DNA of 64,000 nt from Lachnospiraceae bacterium UBA4631 (lineage in GTDB: Bacteria; Bacillota; Clostridia; Lachnospirales; Lachnospiraceae). This document shows, piece after piece, positions 7,550-17,613 of the stretch. Position numbers and translations under genes: made by a program. The notes below the pieces were generated by a model. The model was not told the DNA's origin and made no database searches. It saw only the letters and a program-made list of their open reading frames with translations. The stretch's first letter is position 1. Each line of letters opens with the position of its first letter. The stretch is taken from positions 361,617 through 425,616 of the forward strand of contig DHMX01000022.1 in the NCBI GenBank assembly GCA_002406015.1, given 5' to 3'.

Positions 7550-10500
7550 TTATCTGTGTTTCTTCTTTGTCAGCATCAGAATTGTAAATCCTGCAGCCGC
7601 CATCAGTCCCATTATACTTACCCCAATAACTCCGGCTGTATCTCCGGTCTTTGGTGCTTTTGCAATTCGGCTCGTATCTACATCCGAACTACCGTCATCC
7701 AACGGCTTATCCTGCATCACTATCGTATCTGTTGTCAACAACACATAGACACCATCCGCATTCTTTACATATAACTGTCCGCTGCTATCAATTGCAAATG
7801 CTATGGTTTCTGCAACCTCATATCCATCCGGTGCTGTAATCTCGATTAATGTGTAATATTGCATTCCTTCCTTTGGTGCTGTAAATACGGTATTTGGAAT
7901 CTGCGTTGGTGTTGTTCCGGATATAAAGGAATAAATAACATTTCCTGCTTCATCCCGAATTTCCAATCCGGCACCCGGTAATTCCTTTGCGTTTGTAATA
8001 TCCTGCTTACTGATTTTAACCGTAATTGCCTTATCGGTTACGATAAGCTTCCGCTCCTTCGTTACCGCTCCGTTTACAACAAGCTTACCGTCTGACTGTA
8101 TCCGGAAATTTATCGGTTCTGCATAAGCATAGCCTTGCGGTGCGGATACCTCCGTTATCACATACGTAACTCCCGGTACAAAGGTATTGCTTGCCAGATA
8201 CTGAACCTCCGTCTTGCTGGTAATGGTTATCGGCTGGAAGCTGGCATCATCCTTTGCTGTAATCTCCAAAACAGCTCCCGCCAGTAAGTTTCCGTCTGCG
8301 TCCTGCTTCCAAACCGCATACTGCGGAATATCCTCCATCACAACCGTTGCCGCATTTGTTTTATTATATTGTTCATTTCCGTCTGCATCCTGTGTCACCG
8401 TATATACCATACCTTTTGAATCCAATGCAACCGTAACAGGCTGGGATATTTCATAACCCACCGGTGCCTGCGTTTCCACTAATTGATATTTCTGATAGGT
8501 TCCCGGTGCCGGTGCCGTCAACAGGTTATTCGGTATTACAACCGGTGAACCGGTTGAAGTAAATGCATACAGTACATCTCCGCTCATATTCCGAAGCTCC
8601 AGCTTGGCTCCTGCCAGACCTGCCTTACTTATACTGTCCTGCTTATCAACCAACATCTGTATCGGTTGGTCCTCCATATAAATTGTCCTCTGACTCACCT
8701 TCTGACTTCCTATATATAATTGACGGTCATTTTTCAGCTTAAAGGTAATCGGTGCCGCATACGCATATCCCTGAGGTGCTTTTATTTCCGTCAGGGTATA
8801 GCTGCATCCCACCGTAAACTCTGTAATATCTAATTCCCAAGTCGGTTGACTTTCTTCACACGTCCATGTCTTTGTTATGAATAACGGGTCATCCTCTGAA
8901 GTCAGTTGTAACACCGTTCCCGGTAAATAGGTGGAAGTTGTTCCCCCTGCTACCTTCCGGATACTGACACCCACCTCTGCATCCTGCATTACAATGGTAT
9001 CATTATATACCGTCTGCTGGTCCTTTCGTTCTACTGTACCATCCTTATGAATGAAAAACTCTATATCATCTGCCACTGTATATCCAACCGGAGGTGTCAC
9101 CTCATGCAGCAGATAGCTTACGTCTGCCTCCAGAACCGATGCATCCACAGATGTACTTCCGGAGCTATCGGTGCTGTTAATCGTATATACAACCGTTCCG
9201 GTATCCTTTTTAATAATCTGCAGCTTGGCACCTGCCAATGACATACCGAAGCCGTCCTGCTTTCTTATATTCAGTCTCAGTGTATCATCCTGAATCATAA
9301 AGGTATCCTTTGCAGTATTCAACATATTCCGATATGCAGAATCTACTTCGATTTCATATTTGTTCAGTCCTGTATTCAGCTTTACCTGAAACCAAATCGG
9401 TGTCTGCATAATGGTATAACCGGTTGGTGCCTGTATTTCTTCCAGAACATAATCATTTCCTGCCCGTAAAACAGTTCCGACCTTTATTTCATACGGGACA
9501 GCTCCTGTTATTATCCGGTCCTGTTCATTAACCACACCGTCTCCGTTCAAATCTATCTGCATACCGGTTGTGCCATCCTTTATCACAAAGACCGCTCCCG
9601 GTAATACCTCATAAGAACCTGCTATCACCTTATCAATATAAATAGAATCGTCCGGTTTTTTCTTGTTTGTCATTGTTACGGTTGCATTTGTAATCTGCGT
9701 ATCCACAGCACCATTTGTAACACTCCAGATGCTTCCGTCCTGCCCGATTGCAAATACTACATCCTCTGCAATGCTATAACCATCCGGTGCACTTAATTCC
9801 CGTAACGTATAGAACCGATAGGTTCCGGCAGTCTGTGGTGCCTCCAGCAGGGATGCATCCACTACTTTTTCTGTCGTTGCCGTTGTAAACCGGGCAAGCT
9901 CCTGATTTTCATCATTATAGAGTGCCAGAATTGCATTTGGCTGCTGAACCGTCGGATTGTCACTTGCCACCTTTCCTATCAGCAACTGAATCGGGGTATC
10001 CTTCATAACAACCGTCTTTCCGGTGGTATTTGCACTTCCGTTCACAAGCAGGCTTCCATCTGCCTGAATCTTTATCGCTATCTCCGCTGCATATCCGTAT
10101 CCTGCCGGTGCCTTTTTCTCCACCAATACATAATTCGTATTGATTTCCAGCAACCGGTAATCAATGGTATGCGGTGTCCCGGTGGATGTCCAGCGTTCTA
10201 TCAAGGTTCTTCCAGAGCCGTTTACTTTATATAATTCCAGCTCGGCTCCTGCTATCTCCCGATTTGCCCCTATATCCTGCTTGCTAATTGTCAATGAAAT
10301 TCTGCTGTCCGTATATTCTACCGGATAATTCCTTGCCTCTGTCACCTCTATCTGAACCTTTTGATTGTTAAGTACAAATCCCTTTGGCGGTGTAAGCTCC
10401 TGCACATAATAACTACCGCATGGAAGCTTGCTGAAGGTTATCGTACCATCAGCACCGGTAAATGCCCGTTTCACCAGCGTGCCATCCTCTTTATAAAGTC

Positions 10501-13500
10501 CAAATTCCGTTCCCGGAAGCAGATGCAGCTTTGTCACACCATATTTCGTTACCGTTACAGAGCCATAAATGCGTGCATTCGTAAATGTTGCCTTAGAGGC
10601 GTCTGTTGATGCCGTTGATGCTGCCCCACCTGCGGTTCCATAATATGGAATATCAGACTTGGTTTGATAATAAGCACCTGTATCATCTCCATCCGGATAT
10701 GCCGCAAGTGCCGCTTTATTTGCAAATGTAATAATTGCCTGCGTACTGCATACATATCCATACGGTGCCTGTATTTCCTTTACCGTATACTTTGTATCAT
10801 CCGAATCTCCCTGAATATTAATTCTCTGGAAATATGCTATACCATCCGCATCTGTGACTGCCGTAGCAATCGGTGTTGCTTCCGCATTTCGATATAAGCC
10901 AAATTCCGCATACGGCAAGACAACCGTTGGTGTCTCTGCATCCACCTTCTTGAACTTAAAGCTTACATAAGGTGGTGTCTGTTTTGTATTCCGAATGACT
11001 ATTTCAGTTTGGGCAGCAGATGTACTGCTTATACCGGTTGTCACGATTCCATCGGCTGTAATGGTAATCTGATAACGTTCTACAGACGGAAGATACCCTG
11101 CCGGTGCCTGAATTTCGGATAATGTATAGGTTCCATACGGCAGACCCTCAAACCAGATGTCACCCTCTGCAAAATCGGTCTTTCCATGATGCTTCGTTGC
11201 GTCTGCTGCTGTTTCGGCATTATAAGCTGCTGCATCTGCTGCTGTCATGGAGCTTACGGTCGTTATCAGCTTATTATTTTTGTCATACAATGCAAAGACT
11301 GCACCAGCCAATGGCTGTCCATTCTCATCCTGCTTCTTTGCCAGAATCGCACCATCCTGCTTGTCATTAATAATTGTCTTACTAACAATACCCGTACCGG
11401 TGACTCCAACCGCTGCATCCACCTCGGTCAAGGTAATCGGCACATCTGCAGATGCCTGATAGCCTGCCGGTGTTTTAGATTCATGTAAATAGTATTCTCC
11501 GTACCGTAATCCTGAAAATGACAACTTGCCGTTACTATCCGTTGTACCGCTTGCAATAAACATACCACTCTTACTGTATAATTCAAACTCAACATCCGGC
11601 AATGGATTTCCCGGAGTTGCATTATCGGTCTTTGTTACCTGTAATTCAAATCGAATCACCTTATTTTCAATTTGTACCTCCGTATCTCCCAACTGCTTCA
11701 CAACCACATTCGTATCAGCGGCCACCTGATAACCGCTTAATCCGGTTGTTTCCTTTATAAGATACGTTCCAAACGGTAAATCTTCAAACCTTGCAATACC
11801 GGCAGCATTTGTAGTAACCACATAATCTACCGGTGTTCCGCCTGCATCCGGAATCTGATACGGAGTTCCGTCTGCATTATACAGGGTAAATGATACTCCC
11901 AAAAGCGGATTTGCCGGTATACTGTCATCCACCTTCGTGATTACAATATTTCCCTTTGCCAGTGTATTTGTAATGGTAATGGTATCACTCTGGTCTTCCC
12001 GCTCTGTACCGGTTCCAACCTTGAAGGACTTCATCGTAGTATCCAGAATATAGGTATTCGGTGCAGATACCTCCCGGTAATAATAGGTCTTACCTAACTC
12101 CAGATTTGTAAATGCCGCAATACCGTTTGCATCCGTCGTTACACTCTGCACCCGGTTCTTTCCGTAAGGGTCTGTATATAACTCAAAGCTTACGCCCGGT
12201 ATCTTCGTACCAACAGCCCCATCCTGTACCTTTGTAATGGTATAGGTTCCGACTGCCTTTTCATTTTCCATCACATAGGTGTTATTCGGCATAATTATAC
12301 CCGGTGTTCCATACAGAACCTCCATCTCTCCGGTACCTTCATTTCTTTGTACCACTACCTGAACCGGAGTTACCTGCCGCTTATACCCCTCCGGTGATGT
12401 GATTTCCTTTATATAGTAGGTTCCTTCTGCAATGGTACTAAAGCTTGCCATTCCTGTATTGTTCGTAGTCCGGCTATATAAAAGTGTGGTGCAGGCAGCA
12501 TCCGAATACAGTCCAAATTCTGCCGGACTGGTAATGACTGTCTGCTCCGTATCTACCTTTTTAATATAAATATCCGCCGAATTTGTATTCGGTAACGGCT
12601 CATCTGCAATCTGCATTTCATAATAACGATATACCTTGGATGCCTCAACCGGCGTAATTTCTGAGCATTTAATCTCATGTACGGTGGTATCCAGCTTATA
12701 TCCGTCCGGTGCTTCCATTTCTACTAATTGGAAGGTATAATCCTTGCTGAAATCCACATCACTGAATACTGCGTATCCGTCTGCTCCGGAGGTTGCAGTT
12801 GCCACAACAACATCCCCCAGTTTTAACTGGAAGGTGGCTCCCGACAAGACCAGATTCGGATTGGAAGTACTTACCTTTTTAATCCGGATTTCCTGTCGGT
12901 AATAGGTTCCGGCTGATGAAGAACTAAAGCTGATATTCTGTACACTATTGGATTCCTTACTGATTACCGAACCGTTTCCATGGAACTGAACCTGATTTGT
13001 AACCTGTTTTCCAACCAATGCTTCCTGTCTGCAATTAAATCTTGTCCGAAATTCAAAGTAATAGGTATCACTTCCGATGTTTGGAAGCTGCACCACAATA
13101 TTTCCGTTAATGGCTGTCACCTGATAACCGCTTGTTACCTCTTCCTCCGTACCGTCTGCTTTTCTGCGTGTCAGCTTCGCACTGTCATCTAGATATGTAA
13201 AATAGTCCGGTAACTGGTCGGTAATATATGGATTCGTAATACCGCTCATATCATTTTGGACTTCATTAATTGCTATTTTCCATGTCACAACGTCCTTACC
13301 GGAATTATAAACATAGGTTTTGTTCAAGGCTCCGCCTGCAATACCGGTAACCGTCTTTGTTGCGGTATCCGTAACGGTTTCCGTTGGCCCATAGGTTGCC
13401 TCCATCGTAACCTGATTCTTATAATCATGCGACTCTGAGGCATATATCATATCTGTCACCTTAGTCTTATATGTAATTTCAAATCCGGATGTATTCTGGA

Positions 13501-15664
13501 ACAGCTCTTCAAGCTTTGCTTTTTCTGTCGCAGAAGCCGTAGAAGGATTCAGCGAATACGTTATGGTCTGAATGCCGGACGCATCTACCGTAGTTGTCGG
13601 AATTACGGTTAGTGGATTGCCGTCATGATAACGGAGTGAGAGCTTCATACTGCCTTCGACAAACCGTGTATTTTCCGGCAATACATCCTTAAAATCGTAT
13701 TTACTCGGTATCGTCTGCTGTGGAGCTACAATTACCTTCCAGTCTATCGTACCGTCCCCATTCATAGTACCTTCCTTGCTGCTTATCAGCTTCGGCTCGG
13801 TAATCGTAACATAGGTATCTCCTCTGTCCGTTATATCCGATGTAATATCCGTAGAGCTTAACGTGGCATCATTATAGATACTTGTTGCATTTCCTTTATA
13901 TGCATTAAAATAATCATCGGAAATTTTAGTAACAATCGTTATTTCCTTCTTTTCACTTATATCTCCGAAATCAAATTCCAAATAATCCGCAGTACTAATA
14001 TCTGCGGCATTCGTAGGATAACTTAGGTACGGAAGGGAATCCGCATCTACCCGCACATAGCTTAACTGCTTTATGCTTCCCACGCCCTGCCAGCTAGGTG
14101 CATCGACCAGATTATCTCTTACTTTAACTCCATGCAATGTCTTACCGGCTTCGTTTACTGTAATCTTCCACGTAATCTCTCTTGTAATGGAATTATAGGA
14201 GCCCACTGCATTCTTACTTATCAGATTAACCCCCGGAACACTTGCTTTTCCTTCATAGTCATACTGAATCGTAGTACCTCCGGTAATTCTTCCGGTATTT
14301 TCAAATTTACTCTGTGAATAATCATTGACCTTTGTTTTATAGGTCAGGGTAATCGTATCTGTATACGGACTGGCTGGAAATGTAAGTGTAAATCCGGTAG
14401 TGCTTGTTGTATCTACTGTAACACCCGGCACGGCATTTCCGGCAGAATCCGTAACCGTAACGGTTCTTCCGTCTGCCCACTCCAGACCTGCTCCAAATGT
14501 ATCCTTATAGGTTGCTCCTCCTACATCCAGTTGCTCCTTATTCAAGGTAACCGTCCAGGTAATTTCATTATTTGCATCCACATTGCTTCCGGACTTTTCA
14601 ACCATGTTCGCCCCGGTCCATACACTGGTAGTATCGGATACGCCCTCCGGATTCGGTTCATCCGGGTTAAATGCTGCTGTATTTTTAATCTCCTTATTAC
14701 CGTTGGTAATTGGAGAGCCATATGCATCCGCTTCACATTCTGTCAGGAATTTAATATCAACACTGCTTCCGGTAGCCCCTGTTACCTTAAGCTTCACCGA
14801 ACTGTCGCCATCCGAGCATTCGGCTGTAACACTTGCTTGACTCTGACTAATCTTCGGATAACCGGAAACATCCGCATAGGTAATTCCTTCCGGTAAATTA
14901 TCAATAATATCTCCGGATAAACTGTCTCTTCCCTTTAATTGCAGATTAATATTCCATTCAATATACTTCTTTCCGCCTATCGTGGTTACATAGCCGCTCT
15001 TATTCATCCCTACCTTACCCGGCTGTGCATCCTCTGTCTTTTGGGATTCATCATTGGTACGGATATTAAAATCAAACTGCCCGGAAGCTGTCGGAAACGA
15101 AATCACCGCATCCTTATCGGCTTCCTGTAAGCTGTCACTCAGTCCCCCGTCAAACTGCACATAAAACGGAAGATTCGTTTGATTCCGGATATTTTCATTA
15201 AACACAAAGGTCAAGGTACCGGTGTTCGATATGGTAACCGTACCGATGGAGGTGGTTCCCTGACTGGTGGTATATGCCAAATCATGTGTTACGTTATTTT
15301 CGTCTACACGAATTGTAGAAGGAAGCTGATAAATATACTCCTTTCCCACTTCAATCGTTTCATCACTTGCCATATTAAAATCCAGATGCATATAAATCTT
15401 GGAATTATATGGAAATTCTGTGGTGTCTCCCAGTGCCAGATTCACTTCCTGATAACTGTTATTCTCGTCATAATAACCGGCTGTCAACAGCAAGCCCGTC
15501 AAATCAATATTCGTTCCATTTAACAAGGTATTCGCGGAATCCTCTGAGCGTACGATCCCCGTATTTACCGGCAATAAGGTGGTAGTTATCACCAACATCA
15601 TAAGGACAGCCAGTACACGCTGCCAAAACACACTGCCATGTATATTCCGTAAAAATCGCTTCAT
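7550..15664 (-). CDS. Giant cell-wall-anchored adhesin with about 16 Cna-B-like modules
   Basis: A 2704-residue secreted surface protein. It starts with a basic N-terminus and hydrophobic signal peptide (about 1-40). Next come roughly five modules with a recurring K.G...I.W.I.VN pattern (about 200-930), like isopeptide-stabilised adhesin domains. Then follow about sixteen Cna-B/SpaA-type repeats, each with a K..D....PGA.F.LY start and an E..AP.GY end, where Lys and Glu can form intramolecular isopeptide bonds. The C-terminus has a sorting signal APKTGD (2670-2675), a hydrophobic helix and KKKHR. AGGAGG precedes the ATG. No sortase is in the window. It is monocistronic, with its own terminator. 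The ligand is unknown; a fimbria-like stalk adhesin is likely. Confidence 0.93.
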   Translation of the reverse strand: MKRFLRNIHGSVFWQRVLAVLMMLVITTTLLPVNTGIVRSEDSANTLLNGTNIDLTGLLLTAGYYDENNSYQEVNLALGDTTEFPYNSKIYMHLDFNMASDETIEVGKEYIYQLPSTIRVDENNVTHDLAYTTSQGTTSIGTVTISNTGTLTFVFNENIRNQTNLPFYVQFDGGLSDSLQEADKDAVISFPTASGQFDFNIRTNDESQKTEDAQPGKVGMNKSGYVTTIGGKKYIEWNINLQLKGRDSLSGDIIDNLPEGITYADVSGYPKISQSQASVTAECSDGDSSVKLKVTGATGSSVDIKFLTECEADAYGSPITNGNKEIKNTAAFNPDEPNPEGVSDTTSVWTGANMVEKSGSNVDANNEITWTVTLNKEQLDVGGATYKDTFGAGLEWADGRTVTVTDSAGNAVPGVTVDTTSTTGFTLTFPASPYTDTITLTYKTKVNDYSQSKFENTGRITGGTTIQYDYEGKASVPGVNLISKNAVGSYNSITREITWKITVNEAGKTLHGVKVRDNLVDAPSWQGVGSIKQLSYVRVDADSLPYLSYPTNAADISTADYLEFDFGDISEKKEITIVTKISDDYFNAYKGNATSIYNDATLSSTDITSDITDRGDTYVTITEPKLISSKEGTMNGDGTIDWKVIVAPQQTIPSKYDFKDVLPENTRFVEGSMKLSLRYHDGNPLTVIPTTTVDASGIQTITYSLNPSTASATEKAKLEELFQNTSGFEITYKTKVTDMIYASESHDYKNQVTMEATYGPTETVTDTATKTVTGIAGGALNKTYVYNSGKDVVTWKIAINEVQNDMSGITNPYITDQLPDYFTYLDDSAKLTRRKADGTEEEVTSGYQVTAINGNIVVQLPNIGSDTYYFEFRTRFNCRQEALVGKQVTNQVQFHGNGSVISKESNSVQNISFSSSSAGTYYRQEIRIKKVSTSNPNLVLSGATFQLKLGDVVVATATSGADGYAVFSDVDFSKDYTFQLVEMEAPDGYKLDTTVHEIKCSEITPVEASKVYRYYEMQIADEPLPNTNSADIYIKKVDTEQTVITSPAEFGLYSDAACTTLLYSRTTNNTGMASFSTIAEGTYYIKEITSPEGYKRQVTPVQVVVQRNEGTGEMEVLYGTPGIIMPNNTYVMENEKAVGTYTITKVQDGAVGTKIPGVSFELYTDPYGKNRVQSVTTDANGIAAFTNLELGKTYYYREVSAPNTYILDTTMKSFKVGTGTEREDQSDTITITNTLAKGNIVITKVDDSIPANPLLGVSFTLYNADGTPYQIPDAGGTPVDYVVTTNAAGIARFEDLPFGTYLIKETTGLSGYQVAADTNVVVKQLGDTEVQIENKVIRFELQVTKTDNATPGNPLPDVEFELYSKSGMFIASGTTDSNGKLSFSGLRYGEYYLHESKTPAGYQASADVPITLTEVDAAVGVTGTGIVSKTIINDKQDGAILAKKQDENGQPLAGAVFALYDKNNKLITTVSSMTAADAAAYNAETAADATKHHGKTDFAEGDIWFEGLPYGTYTLSEIQAPAGYLPSVERYQITITADGIVTTGISSTSAAQTEIVIRNTKQTPPYVSFKFKKVDAETPTVVLPYAEFGLYRNAEATPIATAVTDADGIAYFQRINIQGDSDDTKYTVKEIQAPYGYVCSTQAIITFANKAALAAYPDGDDTGAYYQTKSDIPYYGTAGGAASTASTDASKATFTNARIYGSVTVTKYGVTKLHLLPGTEFGLYKEDGTLVKRAFTGADGTITFSKLPCGSYYVQELTPPKGFVLNNQKVQIEVTEARNYPVEYTDSRISLTISKQDIGANREIAGAELELYKVNGSGRTLIERWTSTGTPHTIDYRLLEINTNYVLVEKKAPAGYGYAAEIAIKIQADGSLLVNGSANTTGKTVVMKDTPIQLLIGKVASDNPTVQQPNAILALYNDENQELARFTTATTEKVVDASLLEAPQTAGTYRFYTLRELSAPDGYSIAEDVVFAIGQDGSIWSVTNGAVDTQITNATVTMTNKKKPDDSIYIDKVIAGSYEVLPGAVFVIKDGTTGMQIDLNGDGVVNEQDRIITGAVPYEIKVGTVLRAGNDYVLEEIQAPTGYTIMQTPIWFQVKLNTGLNKYEIEVDSAYRNMLNTAKDTFMIQDDTLRLNIRKQDGFGMSLAGAKLQIIKKDTGTVVYTINSTDSSGSTSVDASVLEADVSYLLHEVTPPVGYTVADDIEFFIHKDGTVERKDQQTVYNDTIVMQDAEVGVSIRKVAGGTTSTYLPGTVLQLTSEDDPLFITKTWTCEESQPTWELDITEFTVGCSYTLTEIKAPQGYAYAAPITFKLKNDRQLYIGSQKVSQRTIYMEDQPIQMLVDKQDSISKAGLAGAKLELRNMSGDVLYAFTSTGSPVVIPNNLLTAPAPGTYQKYQLVETQAPVGYEISQPVTVALDSKGMVYTVTQDADGNEQYNKTNAATVVMEDIPQYAVWKQDADGNLLAGAVLEITAKDDASFQPITITSKTEVQYLASNTFVPGVTYVITEVSAPQGYAYAEPINFRIQSDGKLVVNGAVTKERKLIVTDKAITVKISKQDITNAKELPGAGLEIRDEAGNVIYSFISGTTPTQIPNTVFTAPKEGMQYYTLIEITAPDGYEVAETIAFAIDSSGQLYVKNADGVYVLLTTDTIVMQDKPLDDGSSDVDTSRIAKAPKTGDTAGVIGVSIMGLMAAAGFTILMLTKKKHR

Positions 15665-15721
15665 AATTATGTAACCTCCTGCTGTTGATTATTCTGTAAA
15701 ATCCCTTCTAATTCCAATAGA

Positions 15722-15774
15722 AAAAGATATGTTATACTAATTTTTTTTGTACCTTTTAGTATAACATATCTTTT
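15722..15774. terminator. 19-bp perfect inverted repeat, probable bidirectional terminator
   Basis: Arms 15722-15740 and 15756-15774 are perfectly complementary (core GATATGTTATACTAA) around a 15-base T-rich loop. On the minus strand the second arm ends in TTTTTCT, as expected for termination of the 27.3-15.8 kb operon whose last stop is at 15825. The stem is A/T-rich, and one arm contains a possible -10 element for the surface protein gene, so an operator role is an alternative. Confidence 0.7.
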
Positions 15775-15786
15775 CTTAACAGACAA
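15758..15786 (-). promoter_or_regulatory. Possible promoter of the giant surface protein
   Basis: The minus strand has TTGTCT (15786-15781), a 17-base spacer and TATACT (15763-15758). The -10 lies inside one arm of the 19-bp inverted repeat. If used, transcription would start in the loop, about 85 bases before the gene, so the full hairpin would not be in the transcript. Confidence 0.45.
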
Positions 15787-15824
15787 TTACAAAACCTTGC
15801 CAATTTAGTAGTTCTATACACATT

Positions 15825-16598
15825 TTATGATTTTTTTTGTCTGTATTTTATACACCCTAACTCTCCTTTGCAGCTTCGACATTGCAGATTTTCATTGCTT
15901 ACCGGTAAAAACCGCTCCGGATGCCTGCGGTATGTAAGCTCCCAGATTCCGACATTTACAAGAGCCAGACTTAACAGACTATACGAAAAAAAGCCCGGAA
16001 TGAAGACAATCGGTAAAATCAGCATCATGGTATCCCAGTTATAGATTCTGCACTGTGTACAACAGCGGTTCTTCATCAATACATCCCGAAACGGACACCA
16101 GATTAAAATACAGACCAAATCTCCCACATAAAACAATGCTGACAATATCAGCAGCTCCCGCTCCTGTAAAATAGACCACCAACGAAGAAGCAAAAGCAAA
16201 ACCGCCACCAGCGTCCATGCCAGCCATACTATAAAGGCTCCTTTATCTGCCTTTGCTTTCTGGTTATGATATTCCTTTCTCCATTCCTCCGAAGCCTCTA
16301 AATATGCCTCTGTCGGTTGGAACTCTGTCTTTCTGTATTTCATGCATCCGCGGGGCTTGATGCTCTTACATGGGAGCAGTTTTTCTAACATGTACCAGAG
16401 CCATAAGCCCCATAACATATGCAAAGCAGAAAAATGCTGAAAGAATCCCATTCCTTTCAGCACATTCAATTCCTCCGGATATAACAGACAAATTCCTGTC
16501 ACAGCAGACAGTACCAGAATCCGGAATCCGAACTTTATCCAGTATCTCTTATATAATTTCTTGGTTTTTTCAGGAACACACACCTGTTTCATGTTCAT
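15825..16598 (-). CDS. Uncharacterised cysteine-containing membrane protein
   Basis: I do not recognise a family. The 257-residue product has about six hydrophobic segments (near 27-43, 55-72, 123-140, 150-163, 190-215) separated by basic loops. Cysteines cluster in three soluble stretches: CKSIKPRGCMKYR near 77-89, CCTQC near 180-184 and CRSCKGELGC near the C-terminus, which could bind metal. The start lies one base after the gpsA stop, with little ribosome-site signal, so it is probably coupled to gpsA. It is the last gene of the long operon before the 15.7 kb inverted repeat. Confidence 0.7.
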   Translation of the reverse strand: MNMKQVCVPEKTKKLYKRYWIKFGFRILVLSAVTGICLLYPEELNVLKGMGFFQHFSALHMLWGLWLWYMLEKLLPCKSIKPRGCMKYRKTEFQPTEAYLEASEEWRKEYHNQKAKADKGAFIVWLAWTLVAVLLLLLRWWSILQERELLILSALFYVGDLVCILIWCPFRDVLMKNRCCTQCRIYNWDTMMLILPIVFIPGFFSYSLLSLALVNVGIWELTYRRHPERFLPVSNENLQCRSCKGELGCIKYRQKKS

Positions 16599-16599
16599 A

Positions 16600-17595
16600 C
16601 TACCATGTACTTTCTGATTTCCGATTTCGCATCAGCAGCGAAAGAACTGCCTCCTTTGCAGGAACACCGTCAAAGAGTACGTGATTAACCTGTTCTGTAA
16701 TCGGAACCTCAACACCATATTTTTGTGCCAGCTTCAGGGCTGCCTTTGCGGAATACACCCCTTCCACTACCATCTTCACTTCATCCATTGCTTCCTGATA
16801 TGATTTTCCCTGTCCGATTAAATATCCGGCATTATGATTTCGACTATGCGTACTTGTACAGGTAACAATCAAATCACCGATTCCCGATAGTCCGCTGAAG
16901 GTTTCGGCTCTTCCGCCCATTGCCATTCCCAGACGGGTAATCTCTGCAATTCCTCTGGTAATCAAGGCTGCCTTGGTATTATCACCGTAACCAAGTCCAT
17001 CAATGATACCGGCTGCCAATGCAATAACATTTTTAAGTGCCGCACCTAACTCTATTCCAACCATATCCGGGCTGGTATATACACGAAACATAGCACTCAT
17101 AAATGCATCCTGCACACATTCTGCGGTCTCCTTATCCTTAGCCCCCACTACAACGGTGGTCGGGATGCCCCTTCCTACCTCTTCTGCATGGCTTGGACCG
17201 GAAAGCACTGCCACTTTCACCTGCGGAATCTCATCTTCGATTACGTCTGTCATATTCATCAAGGTCTCTTCTTCAATTCCCTTTGCCACATTGACCACAA
17301 TCTGACCCGGTTCTATATATGGCTGCATCATTTTTGCAGTTGAACGGACAAAGATTGACGGTACTGCTAATATCAGCATTTCCTTTCCCTGCATACTGAT
17401 TTCCAAATCATTGCTGACCGCAATACAATCCGGAATCCGTACCCCCGGAAGCTTCTCTATCTGCTCCCGCTTTTCATCAATCATGGCAACCTCCCGCTGG
17501 TCTATCGACCAAAGTGTCACCTCATGTCCATTCTTACACAATAACACCGCAAGTGCTGTTCCCCAGCTTCCTGCACCCAATACACTGATTTTCAT
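16600..17595 (-). CDS. gpsA: Glycerol-3-phosphate dehydrogenase [NAD(P)+]
   Basis: Reduces dihydroxyacetone phosphate to sn-glycerol 3-phosphate for phospholipid synthesis. The 331-residue protein opens with the Rossmann motif GAGSWGTAL and contains NVAKGIE, VLSGPSHAEE, and LAAGIIDGLGYGDNTKAALI, a hallmark of the family's catalytic domain. The start is placed at ATG 17595 because AAGGAAG lies eight bases before it; an in-frame GTG three codons upstream is only one base or less from that site. It follows plsY, which uses its product, so the pair forms a lipid-precursor unit after der. Confidence 0.97.
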   Translation of the reverse strand: MKISVLGAGSWGTALAVLLCKNGHEVTLWSIDQREVAMIDEKREQIEKLPGVRIPDCIAVSNDLEISMQGKEMLILAVPSIFVRSTAKMMQPYIEPGQIVVNVAKGIEEETLMNMTDVIEDEIPQVKVAVLSGPSHAEEVGRGIPTTVVVGAKDKETAECVQDAFMSAMFRVYTSPDMVGIELGAALKNVIALAAGIIDGLGYGDNTKAALITRGIAEITRLGMAMGGRAETFSGLSGIGDLIVTCTSTHSRNHNAGYLIGQGKSYQEAMDEVKMVVEGVYSAKAALKLAQKYGVEVPITEQVNHVLFDGVPAKEAVLSLLMRNRKSESTW

Positions 17596-17613
17596 GTCAT
17601 ACACTTCCTTACC

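Noticed and set aside
7550..15664. CRISPR or satellite-like repeat array
   Set aside because: The repetition is at protein level (Cna-B-like modules of about 90-120 residues) with diverged DNA; there are no short identical repeats with spacers.
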